Shown here: one piece after another, positions 51,843 through 59,928 of the stretch
Position numbering within the stretch: the first letter of the stretch is position 1
Layout of the letters: every line of letters begins with the position of its first letter
Program-made: the position numbers and the translations under genes
Notes under the pieces: model-generated
What the model was told of the DNA's origin: nothing
The model's input: only the letters and a program-made list of their open reading frames with translations
Databases searched by the model: none
Assembly (NCBI GenBank): GCA_020558355.1
Contig: JAJCKG010000004.1
Span: forward strand, 62,001-126,000
DNA length: 64,000 nucleotides
Origin: a bacterium 210820-DFI.6.37
GTDB taxonomy: Bacteria; Bacillota; Clostridia; Peptostreptococcales; Anaerovoracaceae
Direction of reading: 5' to 3'

Positions 51843-52234
51843 GCCAGACACCCCCTTCTCAGGGTGCTGCAAGCCTTAGAAATCAGCCCTCTACAGGACC
51901 CCCCCCCGGATATTTTTCTGCTTGCCGCAATCCAGGTTAGCGCAGGAGCGCGGGACGATGTATCACTGTTAAAAATTCTTGCCCTACATCCTGTTTTCGT
52001 TGTTGTATCCGGCAATAACGAGCAAGATACGTGACCAAAGCTTGCGGCAGTCGAATCGCTCAAAAGTCCAATTATTACGATTGGTTCTTCTTTAAACTCC
52101 TTATTAAATGTAATCTCCACATTTCTATAGCTGCCCGCCTTAATCTCTTCCGCTGTCGTCGATCCAGAATCTACCGTTGCGACAGCGCCAATTAAAGATT
52201 GTAAAATTCGATTCATTTTTTCTGGTATTGTCAT
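51836..52234 (-). CDS. Fibre-tip module 4, ending in a poly-G extension
   Basis: The 132-residue protein starts at ATG 52234 (MTIPEKMNRILQSLI, GGAAAGGAAG upstream). Its core is a beta-rich domain like a phage adsorption tip. It then reads through the 9-G tract as SGGGSC and continues 22 residues, rich in Cys, Arg and Ser, to a stop codon that overlaps the start of module 5. This is the one junction where the present tract length leaves the frame open to the next start. Confidence 0.65.
   Translation of the reverse strand: MTIPEKMNRILQSLIGAVATVDSGSTTAEEIKAGSYRNVEITFNKEFKEEPIVIIGLLSDSTAASFGHVSCSLLPDTTTKTGCRARIFNSDTSSRAPALTWIAASRKISGGGSCRGLISKACSTLRRGCLAC
51899..51907 (-). repeat. Poly-G tract C (9 G)
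   Basis: Nine C on the plus strand, within the coding frame of module 4 near its 3' end. At 9 G (or 6, 12) the frame runs to the TAG overlapping the module 5 start. Confidence 0.9.
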
Positions 52235-52274
52235 AAATCTTCCTTTCCCGCCTCTCCGGTCGGGAGAGGCTTCT

Positions 52275-52667
52275 TTATTTCCATTTTCCAATTACAAGAG
52301 CAAAAATGCCCGCCGTAAAAGAAGCGACCGACGCAAAATCCCGAATGTAAAAGCCGCAATAGTCTTTCGTCAGGGCACCTTGTGTAAGGATGTTGCTCCC
52401 AGCATTTTTATCTAAAAACACATATGGAACTTCGGTGTATAATCCTGCTGGCAGAACAATTTTCTGCAGGTCTGTACGATAAATATAATCATTTGTACGG
52501 ATGTTAATTGCGCAGGTGTAATCCTGCTTTTTCCATGCGATTGCAATTCCGTTTGTCCTTTTTATAATATGCCAGCCTGCAGAATCTTCATATTCACTTT
52601 CTATCCCCGCATTTATTAAGTATTTATGTAATCGGTCATGTTTTTTTATTCTTTCTAAAATTGTCAT
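52275..52667 (-). CDS. Fibre-tip module 3
   Basis: The 130-residue protein begins MTILERIKKHDRLHKYLINAG and ends VIGKWK. Start ATG 52667 with GAGGAGG upstream. After its first 14 residues it diverges fully from module 6, suggesting recombination of different tip domains onto a fixed N-terminal helix. It is followed by a short GC-rich hairpin (GCCTCTCC/GGAGAGGC) in place of a poly-G tract, then module 4. Confidence 0.68.
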   Translation of the reverse strand: MTILERIKKHDRLHKYLINAGIESEYEDSAGWHIIKRTNGIAIAWKKQDYTCAINIRTNDYIYRTDLQKIVLPAGLYTEVPYVFLDKNAGSNILTQGALTKDYCGFYIRDFASVASFTAGIFALVIGKWK

Positions 52668-52704
52668 CTCAGCTCCTCCTCTCGGAAGCACTGGATTTTA
52701 TCTG

Positions 52705-52752
52705 TTAAGGAGTACCCCCCCCCAGAAATTTTAGATAATGATTTTTTCTCAT
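52705..52752 (-). CDS. Leader peptide with poly-G tract upstream of module 3
   Basis: ATG 52752 to TAA 52705 (15 residues, MRKNHYLKFLGGGTP) spans the 9-G tract (52715-52723). With 10 G the frame would open to a TGA that overlaps the module 3 ATG. The start has AAAGGAGAG close upstream. It resembles the leader at 53216-53254 (both begin MRK). Confidence 0.45.
   Translation of the reverse strand: MRKNHYLKFLGGGTP
52715..52723 (-). repeat. Poly-G tract B (9 G)
   Basis: Nine C on the plus strand, 48 bp upstream of the module 3 ATG. The sequence from the tract to past the start codon is nearly the same as at tract D. Confidence 0.9.
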
Positions 52753-52765
52753 TTTCTCTCCTTTA

Positions 52766-53173
52766 CTATTTCCATTTTCCTGTACAAGTCCATCGAATTG
52801 TCAGCTTGTATGTGCCGCTCGTGACTAAAAATGTTACGAAACGATAGTCACTGCTAAAAGTGCTTGAGGCCATCCTGATTAACCATCCCCATCCAGTTGT
52901 TTTTAATAGCTCCGCAGAGGTGGCATTAACCGTCACACCCGATGGTGTGCTTTGCGCATTAATGTTTAAATACCCAAAATTATTCATTGGAGCTGTAGGA
53001 GATAATGCTGCGGTTGATCCACTCACTTCTACATCTTTATACGCTTCATAATCACCGTTTGCGTACTTTCGAAAGTTCCAACCCGCACTATCTGTCCCAA
53101 TTTCCACGATCGGGTTTGTTAATAGGTTCAGAATAATTTTATCTAGTTTCTTCATTCTTTCCAGGACGGTCAT
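52766..53173 (-). CDS. Fibre-tip module 2
   Basis: This 135-residue protein starts at ATG 53173 (AGGAGG 8 bp upstream) as MTVLERMKKLDKIILNLL, the variant helical N terminus, with a beta-rich body and the end TIRWTCTGKWK, which shares GKWK with module 3. Likely a trimeric fibre tip or a fibre adaptor. Follows tract A. Confidence 0.68.
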   Translation of the reverse strand: MTVLERMKKLDKIILNLLTNPIVEIGTDSAGWNFRKYANGDYEAYKDVEVSGSTAALSPTAPMNNFGYLNINAQSTPSGVTVNATSAELLKTTGWGWLIRMASSTFSSDYRFVTFLVTSGTYKLTIRWTCTGKWK

Positions 53174-53215
53174 GACACGCACCTCCTATTTAGGCTATTT
53201 TTTTCAGTTAAGGGT

Positions 53216-53254
53216 CTACCCCCCCCCAACAAAAATGGACGTTCTTTTTCTCAT
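53216..53254 (-). CDS. Leader peptide with poly-G tract upstream of module 2
   Basis: ATG 53254 to TAG 53216 encodes MRKRTSIFVGGG and stops directly after the 9-G tract (53219-53227). With 8 G it would continue to a TGA overlapping the ATG of module 2. GGGAGG lies upstream of the ATG, and the leader follows the main fibre gene's stop by 11 bp. Confidence 0.45.
   Translation of the reverse strand: MRKRTSIFVGGG
53219..53227 (-). repeat. Poly-G tract A (9 G)
   Basis: Nine C on the plus strand, 45 bp upstream of the module 2 ATG and 42 bp after the stop codon of the main fibre gene. Confidence 0.9.
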
Positions 53255-53268
53255 CTTTTTTTCCTCCC

Positions 53269-54045
53269 TTACTCGGTTGTTAGATCAATTCCAGCAGCCT
53301 CCGCCGCAGCAATCGTTTCGTCACTTACAAGGCTTTCCATCGCCGTTTCCAACGCCGTTATTCCAAAGGCGCTTTTTACGCTTGCAAGGCTTGTCTGCCC
53401 AGTTCCACCACGGGCCAGCCCTAATGTCCCAGACGTAATAGCGGTTGCCGCATGATTGTGTGATGACGCTGCTTTGCCAGATAGTCCAGTTCGTAAAGTC
53501 TGGATGCTTTTTAATAATTTTCCAAAGATCGTCGAAAGCGTTTCTCCAGACACGATATCCTCATCTGAAGTTGCCGCCGAAAACGTCGGAGTCTGGTTAT
53601 TTGTAGTAACATTTGGAACATTCGCTAAGCCAACCTGACTTTTTGTAACAGCGTGAGGATTGCTTTTATTCGCCAAGTGTGAAATTAAATCTGTCACCGC
53701 TTTAGAAATTTTTCCGAAAGCTACGTTTAATTTTTCTCCGCTGGTCATTTTAGCCAAGGTACTTGCCTCCGTGTATGTCGGAGTCTGGTCGTTGGTTGCC
53801 ACGTTCGGAACATTCGCTAAGCCAACCTGTGTTTTCGTAACACCGTGGGGATTACTTTTGTTTCCCTCATGTGTCTTGTGGTTTGTTGCCAATTCGTCGA
53901 TTGCTCCCTGGAGATCCTCTGCCGCCAATCCGCTGGTCGTGCCATCATATGTGGTGTTTTCTCCCTTGGTAATTGGATAGGCAATATATTCGTTTCCGTC
54001 CTTATCTTTTAAGCGTATCAACGAATTAATTTCTTTAATTGCCAT
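53269..54045 (-). CDS. Tail fibre protein with repeated NPHGVTKxQVGL units
   Basis: The 258-residue protein contains two copies of an ANxSNPHxVTKxQVGLANVPNVxT(N)xQTPT motif (about 60-85 and 130-155), the hallmark repeat of P2-type tail fibres, and a GLARGGTGQTSLAS segment near the C terminus. It ends with a Glu/Ala-rich helix, with no obvious receptor-binding tip, so the tip may come from the small modules downstream. It starts at ATG 54045 with GAGAGGAGG upstream. Confidence 0.82.
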   Translation of the reverse strand: MAIKEINSLIRLKDKDGNEYIAYPITKGENTTYDGTTSGLAAEDLQGAIDELATNHKTHEGNKSNPHGVTKTQVGLANVPNVATNDQTPTYTEASTLAKMTSGEKLNVAFGKISKAVTDLISHLANKSNPHAVTKSQVGLANVPNVTTNNQTPTFSAATSDEDIVSGETLSTIFGKLLKSIQTLRTGLSGKAASSHNHAATAITSGTLGLARGGTGQTSLASVKSAFGITALETAMESLVSDETIAAAEAAGIDLTTE

Positions 54046-54100
54046 ACGTTACCTCCTCTCTAAAAATGCCCCGGAGGAATCCCCCGGGGCTATAAAAGCT

Positions 54101-54715
54101 CTATTCTGTAATCTGTAAGAAGAGGTCTCCCGCTTTTAAATTTGCGGGTGTTGACGTCTGTGCGTAAATCACTGGCACCGGCACATCAACCGCTTTGGAA
54201 GAGTCTGGCGTCAGGGCAGTACCATTCACCTTTACCGTCTCAATTTTATTGGCCTGTGCCCCTGCAGGTGCGTGCGCCGCCTGGGAGTGATTATATGCCG
54301 AATCCCAATTTGCGACCTTTGTAGCATAGCTATCCAGTGCGGCTTTGTACGCATTAGTAAAGTCATTTGCGGATAACCCCTTACCAGACTCCTTGTCCAC
54401 CTTATTTCCGATCGCGCTGTTGAGTGCTGCCACAACTTCTTCATGTGTGGAAATATAGTCCGCAATTTCTTTTAGTGTGTCATACGTCGCTGGCGCGCCA
54501 TCAATCAGTCCGGAAATCGCCGCGGAAATTTTACTGTCCGCTTCCGCCGCTGTAATTCCACTTGCCGCAGACGTTGCGATTTCCGCCAGTTTTTCCGCAA
54601 GAGTTTTCTCCGTTGCGCCATCCGTAACCGTTACATTCTCCGCATTGGTTTTTACCATAATGTCGGTTACTACTCCTTCGATCATCGCTTTTAAAATTGC
54701 ATTTTTTGCTGCCAT
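54101..54715 (-). CDS. Fibre or baseplate-associated phage protein
   Basis: This 204-residue protein has a helical N terminus (AAKNAILKAMIEGVVTDIMVKT), a region of Ala/Glu-rich heptads typical of trimeric coiled coils (TEKTLAEKLAEIATSAAS...), and a domain with a VNGTALTPDSSKAVDVPVP motif seen in phage head-fibre and baseplate proteins. It lies between two fibre genes. A role as a fibre shaft piece or adaptor is likely. Confidence 0.65.
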   Translation of the reverse strand: MAAKNAILKAMIEGVVTDIMVKTNAENVTVTDGATEKTLAEKLAEIATSAASGITAAEADSKISAAISGLIDGAPATYDTLKEIADYISTHEEVVAALNSAIGNKVDKESGKGLSANDFTNAYKAALDSYATKVANWDSAYNHSQAAHAPAGAQANKIETVKVNGTALTPDSSKAVDVPVPVIYAQTSTPANLKAGDLFLQITE

Positions 54716-54748
54716 TTGTTTTACCTACCTTTCTTTTTTGTAAAAAAT

Positions 54749-55555
54749 TTAATTTATAACATCGACAAAGATACTGCCGTTTGTTATCTGTTGCTCGCTT
54801 GTTGTAGCGTTTTCCACATTATAATTTTTCCGCTCTACCTCTGCCTGTACTTCACCACTATCGCCCGCAGTCAAATCAAGCAGGAATTCCGTGTCTGGTT
54901 TTAAACCATCCATTTGATCATCAAACCAAATCCACGGCCCAGGATCCGGTTTTTCACCAGATACCTGCAATTTCAAGATTGTTAACTCTTCAAATTTTTG
55001 TTTCAGAGTGTTTAATTCCTCTGCGCTCTGACTCATCTGATCGTTTATCCGCTGTATTTCTTCATCAAATACATCTTGCGGAACATACAAACTTCCTTTT
55101 ATTTCAATCGATACATTGGTTTTGCTTCCTACATATGTAATAATGTCAATTCGCTTTTCTACTGCGGTAGCCCCCGCATGCGCTGGTATGTACTCGGCTG
55201 AATCTCCCGCGTTTCCATACATATACAAAGTCTCATCACTTTCCGTTCCATCCGGATAAATACCCTTTGCAAACACGCCCAGCTCCCTATAAAAAAAAGA
55301 TTCTGTCACCTCAGAGTTGTTAAAATCCGATCCAATTATGATTTCCGCTTTATCATCCGCCCTAATCTTCTTTTTTATCGGGAGCTCGATCCGTGGATCC
55401 ACCACAGTTCTCATTTGCCCCATACTTTTTCCGTCTGGCATATATCCGCTACCAATTACCATTTTTGTAATATCCAGCGTCGCTCCTTTTGCGATAATAT
55501 CCGCAAGTAATAGGCTGCCATCAACGGTATAGATCATGTCGTATAGCCCTGCCAT
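54749..55555 (-). CDS. Tail-collar fibre protein (phage tail fibre N-terminal domain)
   Basis: The 268-residue protein has the N-terminal domain of P2 gpH-like fibres (PF12571): a MVIGSGYMPD segment, then FFYRELGVFAKG and LYMYGNAGDSAEYIP, by which the fibre docks on the baseplate. A coiled coil (about 160-195) and a short C-terminal domain follow; most of the usual long shaft is missing and may be supplied by the adjacent 53269-54715 genes. It is 1 bp after tail protein I. Confidence 0.85.
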   Translation of the reverse strand: MAGLYDMIYTVDGSLLLADIIAKGATLDITKMVIGSGYMPDGKSMGQMRTVVDPRIELPIKKKIRADDKAEIIIGSDFNNSEVTESFFYRELGVFAKGIYPDGTESDETLYMYGNAGDSAEYIPAHAGATAVEKRIDIITYVGSKTNVSIEIKGSLYVPQDVFDEEIQRINDQMSQSAEELNTLKQKFEELTILKLQVSGEKPDPGPWIWFDDQMDGLKPDTEFLLDLTAGDSGEVQAEVERKNYNVENATTSEQQITNGSIFVDVIN

Positions 55556-55556
55556 G

Positions 55557-56216
55557 TCATGCCTCCTTTTCTGTATAGACCGGTCTTATCATCAATTTTT
55601 CCGTGTCACGGGCCGCCGCTCCCATTAGCAATCCATTTTCCCATCCTTCAACGCTTCCACGTTCCGGCCGAATCGTTATAACTTCCGCTTCCCTGCAGCC
55701 AATGCCAACATTTAAATAATTCTTTCCAGACAACCCGACGCAAATGCCCTCCAAGTGCGCGGATTTTCGTTTTACTTTTTCTAAAACCCGAAGAAACTTG
55801 TCTAGGTTTTCTTGTGTTATTGTCGGGTTGGAGCTTATCACTTTAAAGTATCCTGGCCTGCCACCATATTCAAACCATTCTTCAATACGCCCTTCACCGA
55901 AGTATGTAGAGATAACCCGCTCTACTGCCCATCCAGTCCCAAGATTTCGCTTTACTTCAGTGCTATTTTTTATCAGCTTGCGCTTTGTTTCAAGATCGGA
56001 TGAATACTCATACCAAGTCACATTAAATTCCCAGGCCAGTTCATCCAGTTCCGCTTCCGTTAATTCATCAATCGCCGTCCAGATCGACAGATGCTCGCCA
56101 TACTTCGCATACATTTTAATGATCTGGTCAAATCCTTTTGCGAGTCCGATGTTTGCGGAATCTTTTCGCATAAATTCAGGAAGCAATCGGATCAGTTCTA
56201 TATCTTTAAGCTTCAT
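55557..56216 (-). CDS. Phage tail protein I (P2 gpI-like)
   Basis: This 219-residue protein has the Tail_P2_I features LIRLLPEFMRKD at the start and the LDELAWEFNVTWYEYSSDLETKRKLIKNS segment, a baseplate component at the tip of contractile tails. It overlaps baseplate J by 4 bp and precedes the fibre genes, the standard J-I-H order. Confidence 0.88.
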   Translation of the reverse strand: MKLKDIELIRLLPEFMRKDSANIGLAKGFDQIIKMYAKYGEHLSIWTAIDELTEAELDELAWEFNVTWYEYSSDLETKRKLIKNSTEVKRNLGTGWAVERVISTYFGEGRIEEWFEYGGRPGYFKVISSNPTITQENLDKFLRVLEKVKRKSAHLEGICVGLSGKNYLNVGIGCREAEVITIRPERGSVEGWENGLLMGAAARDTEKLMIRPVYTEKEA

Positions 56217-57352
56217 TCTTCAATCACTCCATGCGTTACAGCCATTTTCCCCGAAAATTTGGCAATCTCAGTTTTTTTGAGTTCCATATAAGGCGGAGAA
56301 ATAATTTCTACGCGTTCTACCAGAACCCCAAGCTCATCTGTATTTTGCATCAATTCTCTGCGGAGCCCGTCCGGATTAACACTACGGCCCAACTTTCCGC
56401 TTTGCCATTCGATATAAGAGTCAATTAAACCGCCCTCCATCTCCACCAGGTTAACTGCCGCTTTTTCATTTTCAATTGTGCAGTAATATTTCAGTTCGAT
56501 ATCATATGTTATTTCTGTTGGCGCTCTTGCTGTTACATGGTCCGTCATTGGACGCGTTTTTTTTGCCTCATTATGGAACAAATCCGCTATTTTATTTAAA
56601 AGATCTTCGTCCGGAAGTTCCCCGCCTTCCAAAAGCGGATAGATTACAATTTCACATGGTTCCGGGGAATCTACATAAACATCCATAATAGAAGCGTCCA
56701 AAGAAAGAGTGTGATACGCGTACGCGTCCTCTGGGCCCGCTGTAGATGCCGCCGCATTTGCCAGTCGCACTCGTTCTCTTAATTTCTCATCTCCCTCTTC
56801 GGTGTATTCTTCTCCATTGTCTCCACCATTTGTCCCATATAAATTTATTACCTCCATTACATAGGGCTGTGGGTCTACAATTGTTGTAATTTTCCCCGCT
56901 TCAATCCCGTTATAATCTTCCCCCGCCACACTACAGGTAATGCCCACATCAGCATTCATTTCTCCCGCCTGAATAATTGCGGTCCTATCTGTCGTAAAAA
57001 AGATCAGGCCGTCATGCGTCACCTTTGTTCCTTCCGGGATCACGGTATTCCTTTGCCTTATTGTGGAGAGCGTAAACCGCACAGTATCTGTCGCGGGAGT
57101 TGGCGCAATACGCTCCACATTGGCGTCTTCGGCCAAAGCGTCCAGCACTTCTCCTCTTGCGTATTTTAATAGCCGCTGTTTTGCCCGATCATCCAAATAG
57201 TTGTACACCTGCATTACTGTCATCGCCACAGCCTCTCCAAATATCCGCCGTTCATCGCCTGGATATAAAGGCTCACCGACTTCTTCGGTCAGCGCCGTCA
57301 GAACTGTCTCCGAAACTATCTGCGCGTCTGTTTCTAAAAAATTAAATGCCAT
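56213..57352 (-). CDS. Baseplate J-like protein (P2 gpJ/T4 gp6)
   Basis: The 379-residue protein starts at ATG 57352 (GGGAGGTGAGG upstream). It has the conserved VFPEGTKVTxxGLxF-type segment (NTVIPEGTKVTHDGLIFFTTDR), an ETDGGDNGEEYTEEGDEKLRERVR motif and the PEDAYAYHTLSLDASIMDV stretch found in BPJ proteins. It forms the outer wedge of the baseplate. It overlaps the W/gp25-like gene by 11 bp. Confidence 0.9.
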   Translation of the reverse strand: MAFNFLETDAQIVSETVLTALTEEVGEPLYPGDERRIFGEAVAMTVMQVYNYLDDRAKQRLLKYARGEVLDALAEDANVERIAPTPATDTVRFTLSTIRQRNTVIPEGTKVTHDGLIFFTTDRTAIIQAGEMNADVGITCSVAGEDYNGIEAGKITTIVDPQPYVMEVINLYGTNGGDNGEEYTEEGDEKLRERVRLANAAASTAGPEDAYAYHTLSLDASIMDVYVDSPEPCEIVIYPLLEGGELPDEDLLNKIADLFHNEAKKTRPMTDHVTARAPTEITYDIELKYYCTIENEKAAVNLVEMEGGLIDSYIEWQSGKLGRSVNPDGLRRELMQNTDELGVLVERVEIISPPYMELKKTEIAKFSGKMAVTHGVIEE

Positions 57353-57620
57353 CTTCCTCACCTCCCGCGCCAACCTGTACCGTCATTGAAAAATCTCCTT
57401 CATTATCCATTACAATGTTAATTTCTTCTGTGCTCAGTCGAGGTTCATATTCTGCAATCAGGTCCGTTATGTCCTCATCGATATCTTCCATATTATCCGC
57501 AGGTCTATCAACTAGTCTTGCGTCAATTCCCTTATCTCTTGCAAGTGGGCACTCTGTTTCTACCATAGATAAAAGATTTTGCAGACAAGTCATTGGCTCT
57601 CCGTTTCCTATCGCTCTCAT
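57342..57620 (-). CDS. Baseplate W/gp25-like wedge protein
   Basis: This 92-residue protein has a gpW/gp25-like fold pattern (PLARDKGIDARLVDRP ... ITDLIAEYEPRLSTEEINIV). The gp25-like wedge protein begins sheath polymerisation. Short for the family (100-130 residues), but the conserved EPR motif is present. Located between hub and baseplate J, the usual place. Confidence 0.85.
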   Translation of the reverse strand: MRAIGNGEPMTCLQNLLSMVETECPLARDKGIDARLVDRPADNMEDIDEDITDLIAEYEPRLSTEEINIVMDNEGDFSMTVQVGAGGEEDGI

Positions 57621-57629
57621 AAAAACTCC

Positions 57630-58580
57630 TTATTTGCTTACATAGTTCCATGGGCTGGTATGGTTACTATGCTTATTTGCTCCTTTACGCACTTCAAAAT
57701 GCAAATGATTTCCAGTACTGTTTCCAGTACTGTCTACTTTCGCAATTTTTTGCTTTTCTTTTACTTTATCCCCTTTTTTTACAAGTAAGGTCGCACAATG
57801 TCCATACAAGGTCCAGATACTGCTGGAATGCTTTATAATTACACAGTTTCCATAACTTCCATTTCGGCCCGCAAGCACCACAGTCCCCGGAGCCGCGGCC
57901 ACAATCGCTGTCCCATATGGCGCGGGAATATCGATACCGCTGTGCGTTTCTCTTCCATGGAAGGGACAGTTTCGTGGCCCATAATTGGAAGAAACGCTCT
58001 TATGCCCCGGCAATGGCCAGGACATCTTTCCACCTTTGTAAGTGCTGGAACTTTTGCTTGTACTTTTTTTACTGGAGCTACTGGTTTTCGTCGCGCTGCT
58101 TTTTGCCGCTTTCTTGGCCGCCTTTTCCTGCGCCGCTGTCCTGGCCCACTTAAATTCCAAGCTCAGTTCGACCGCTAGGACCTTCCCGTTATTTGTAAAA
58201 GAAAAACCCCCGGAGCTTACGCCCAGGAGCCTACATTTTCTGCTGAAAAGTTTCTTCCCATTTAAGTAAAAATACGCTTTTTTCCCGACCTTTGACCTCC
58301 ATTGCTGCATTGCTGAACGAGCGTCACCCCAAGTTCCTGCCACTGGGGTAAAGTAAGTCACATTCGCTGTAAAGGTCGTCAACTCTCTTCCTACTTTTTT
58401 CCCCGATTCATCATAATCATCATTGTATGTATCTTTTATTTCCAACGTTGTAAGCGCTGTCGCTTCCTTGGAAGATACTTTAAATTTCTGCTTTCCCCAG
58501 GATGCCATATTGGTTGTTGTTTTTTTTGCGGACGATTCTGTAACCGTTACCCGCTCAACCACAATTTTCAAATTCGCCAT
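57630..58580 (-). CDS. Tail protein with C-terminal M23 metallopeptidase (tail-associated lysin)
   Basis: The 316-residue protein starts at ATG 58580 (GGAAGGACATA upstream). Residues about 1-145 have a compact beta-rich phage-tail domain; an Ala/Lys/Ser-rich linker follows (about 150-185). Residues about 190-316 form an M23 endopeptidase with zinc ligands in THSGIDIP (H, D), and GNHLHFEV (HxH). It would cut peptide cross-bridges of the wall during injection. Fusion of the lysin to a tail domain is not rare but uncommon at this place. Confidence 0.8.
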   Translation of the reverse strand: MANLKIVVERVTVTESSAKKTTTNMASWGKQKFKVSSKEATALTTLEIKDTYNDDYDESGKKVGRELTTFTANVTYFTPVAGTWGDARSAMQQWRSKVGKKAYFYLNGKKLFSRKCRLLGVSSGGFSFTNNGKVLAVELSLEFKWARTAAQEKAAKKAAKSSATKTSSSSKKSTSKSSSTYKGGKMSWPLPGHKSVSSNYGPRNCPFHGRETHSGIDIPAPYGTAIVAAAPGTVVLAGRNGSYGNCVIIKHSSSIWTLYGHCATLLVKKGDKVKEKQKIAKVDSTGNSTGNHLHFEVRKGANKHSNHTSPWNYVSK

Positions 58581-58590
58581 TATGTCCTTC

Positions 58591-58785
58591 CTATCCATCC
58601 ATGATCTCGAGCACCACTCCAGTTCCGTCCGAAAAAGTAGCGTACGCAACCCACATCTGTGGCCACAATCGGTTCCAAAGTCGTTCCGGTATATAAAGAG
58701 GGCCGGCAGCTACATCTTCCGCTCCTCTTGGTAAAACAATCGCTTTCCCATCCTGTAAAGAGGAAACAATACCTTTCTCTATCAC
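58591..58785 (-). CDS. Small phage tail protein (spike/hub region)
   Basis: A 64-residue protein with GKAIVLPRGAEDVAAGPLYIPERLW and an OB-like pattern, in the position of gpV/XkdR-type proteins between hub (gpD) and lysin genes. It starts 11 bp after the hub gene ends. Family not recognised, but compact genes here usually encode baseplate-spike components. Confidence 0.6.
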   Translation of the reverse strand: MIEKGIVSSLQDGKAIVLPRGAEDVAAGPLYIPERLWNRLWPQMWVAYATFSDGTGVVLEIMDG

Positions 58786-58796
58786 TTATACCCTCC

Positions 58797-59693
58797 TCAT
58801 ATTTTCCAAAAAAACAGTTTGCTCATACCATAGATATAATTATTTCGTACATGATATAAGAGCACTGGGCCATTCCAGCTTTTCGCCTGTCCTGATTCAA
58901 TCTTCAGAACGCTTGCGGCCGTACACCCTTTGTCAATTCCCTGCATTGTTTTATATCCACTCTGCGCAGCCCTATTCTTATGCTGAAGCAAATTCTTTGC
59001 GAATCGATTCGCTTCAGCTGTACTTGCCACTTCAAATTCAAGGGTTGGGACATATATCCTGCCCTCTTTGTTTTTATAGTAGCCTTTATATTTCCCTCTA
59101 TGGAACGCACAGATTCCATAGGATTCTTTTTTATTTATCTTAAAGTCTTCCTGATCAGAAAGGGTAAGCGTCTTTACCGGCTCTTGATTTTCTACCGCTT
59201 CCACCGAATAAAGCACAAGGGTTTTATTAAATACCAAGAAGCTGCACCCTTCTAATATACACCGGCGATATAAAAAAGCAGCGTCACTCTCATTGCTCTG
59301 CTGCAAAATTTTATATTTTTTGTCTTCCACATCGTAGACTTTAAGCTTTAATCCATGGTTTCCGGCAATATCTCTTGCGATTCGTAAGAAAGTTACATCC
59401 ACCCAGGTTTTATTTTTTCTATCAAACAGTGTAAGTGGGGTAGATACTGCGGTCAAACGTACAAATCCATCTTCGAATCGCGTCTTTGATACGAACATAA
59501 TTCCACTGTCTATATCATCACTGATCACCTGGATTTCATCGCCCTCTTTTGCGTCCCATCTATCCCACATTTTATTACTGTCATCAATCATAAGGTTTAA
59601 TGTATCCGACTGTCCGGCCGCATACATATCATGAACGCAACTATGCAAGTCGACATTCTCCGTAATATCGACACCCTCATAGATCATCTTCAT
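58797..59693 (-). CDS. Phage hub protein (late control D / XkdQ-like)
   Basis: The 298-residue protein starts at ATG 59693 (GGAGGAAAGG upstream), opening MKMIYEGVDITENVDLHSCVHDM, with the gpD-type FDRKNKTWVDVTFLRIARDIAGNHGLKLK segment and the AFLYRRCILEGCSFLVF motif that marks gpD/gp27-like hub proteins. It forms the hub at the end of the tail tube. Its start lies inside the end of gpX, 17 bp overlap. Confidence 0.86.
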   Translation of the reverse strand: MKMIYEGVDITENVDLHSCVHDMYAAGQSDTLNLMIDDSNKMWDRWDAKEGDEIQVISDDIDSGIMFVSKTRFEDGFVRLTAVSTPLTLFDRKNKTWVDVTFLRIARDIAGNHGLKLKVYDVEDKKYKILQQSNESDAAFLYRRCILEGCSFLVFNKTLVLYSVEAVENQEPVKTLTLSDQEDFKINKKESYGICAFHRGKYKGYYKNKEGRIYVPTLEFEVASTAEANRFAKNLLQHKNRAAQSGYKTMQGIDKGCTAASVLKIESGQAKSWNGPVLLYHVRNNYIYGMSKLFFWKI

Positions 59694-59928
59694 TGATTTC
59701 GCCTTTCCTCCAAGGCGGCAGGCTATCATCCACTTCCGCCTCGTTTATAACAGGGATCTTTAAAAGAATGCCCTCTTCAAATAAGAGCACATCCGCATAT
59801 CGGATATTTTCCTGTATCAGCAAGCTCGCCAGCAATTCATTCCCATACTGCTTATAGGCAATTAGGTCAAACGTGTCACGCTCCTGCGTCACATAGTTTG
59901 TGTAATCTAATATCTCAATATTGGTCAT
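59677..59928 (-). CDS. Tail protein X-like (LysM-type)
   Basis: This 83-residue protein has the gpX/LysM-like pattern TQERDTFDLIAYKQYGNELLASLLIQENIRYADVLLFEEGILLKIP, in the standard place between tape measure and hub. It overlaps both neighbours (14 bp and 17 bp). Needed for tail assembly, probably through binding peptidoglycan-like or hub surfaces. Confidence 0.87.
   Translation of the reverse strand: MTNIEILDYTNYVTQERDTFDLIAYKQYGNELLASLLIQENIRYADVLLFEEGILLKIPVINEAEVDDSLPPWRKGEINEDDL

Noticed and set aside
51836..52291. Longer start at 52291 for fibre module 4
   Set aside because: The extra 19 residues overlap the end of module 3 and the hairpin; the ATG at 52234 has GGAAAGGAAG at good spacing and gives the N-terminal helix shared by the other modules.
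50837..53260. Diversity-generating retroelement acting on the fibre array
   Set aside because: No reverse transcriptase gene or template/variable repeat pair is visible in the window; the differences between modules are whole-domain, not scattered adenine-site changes.
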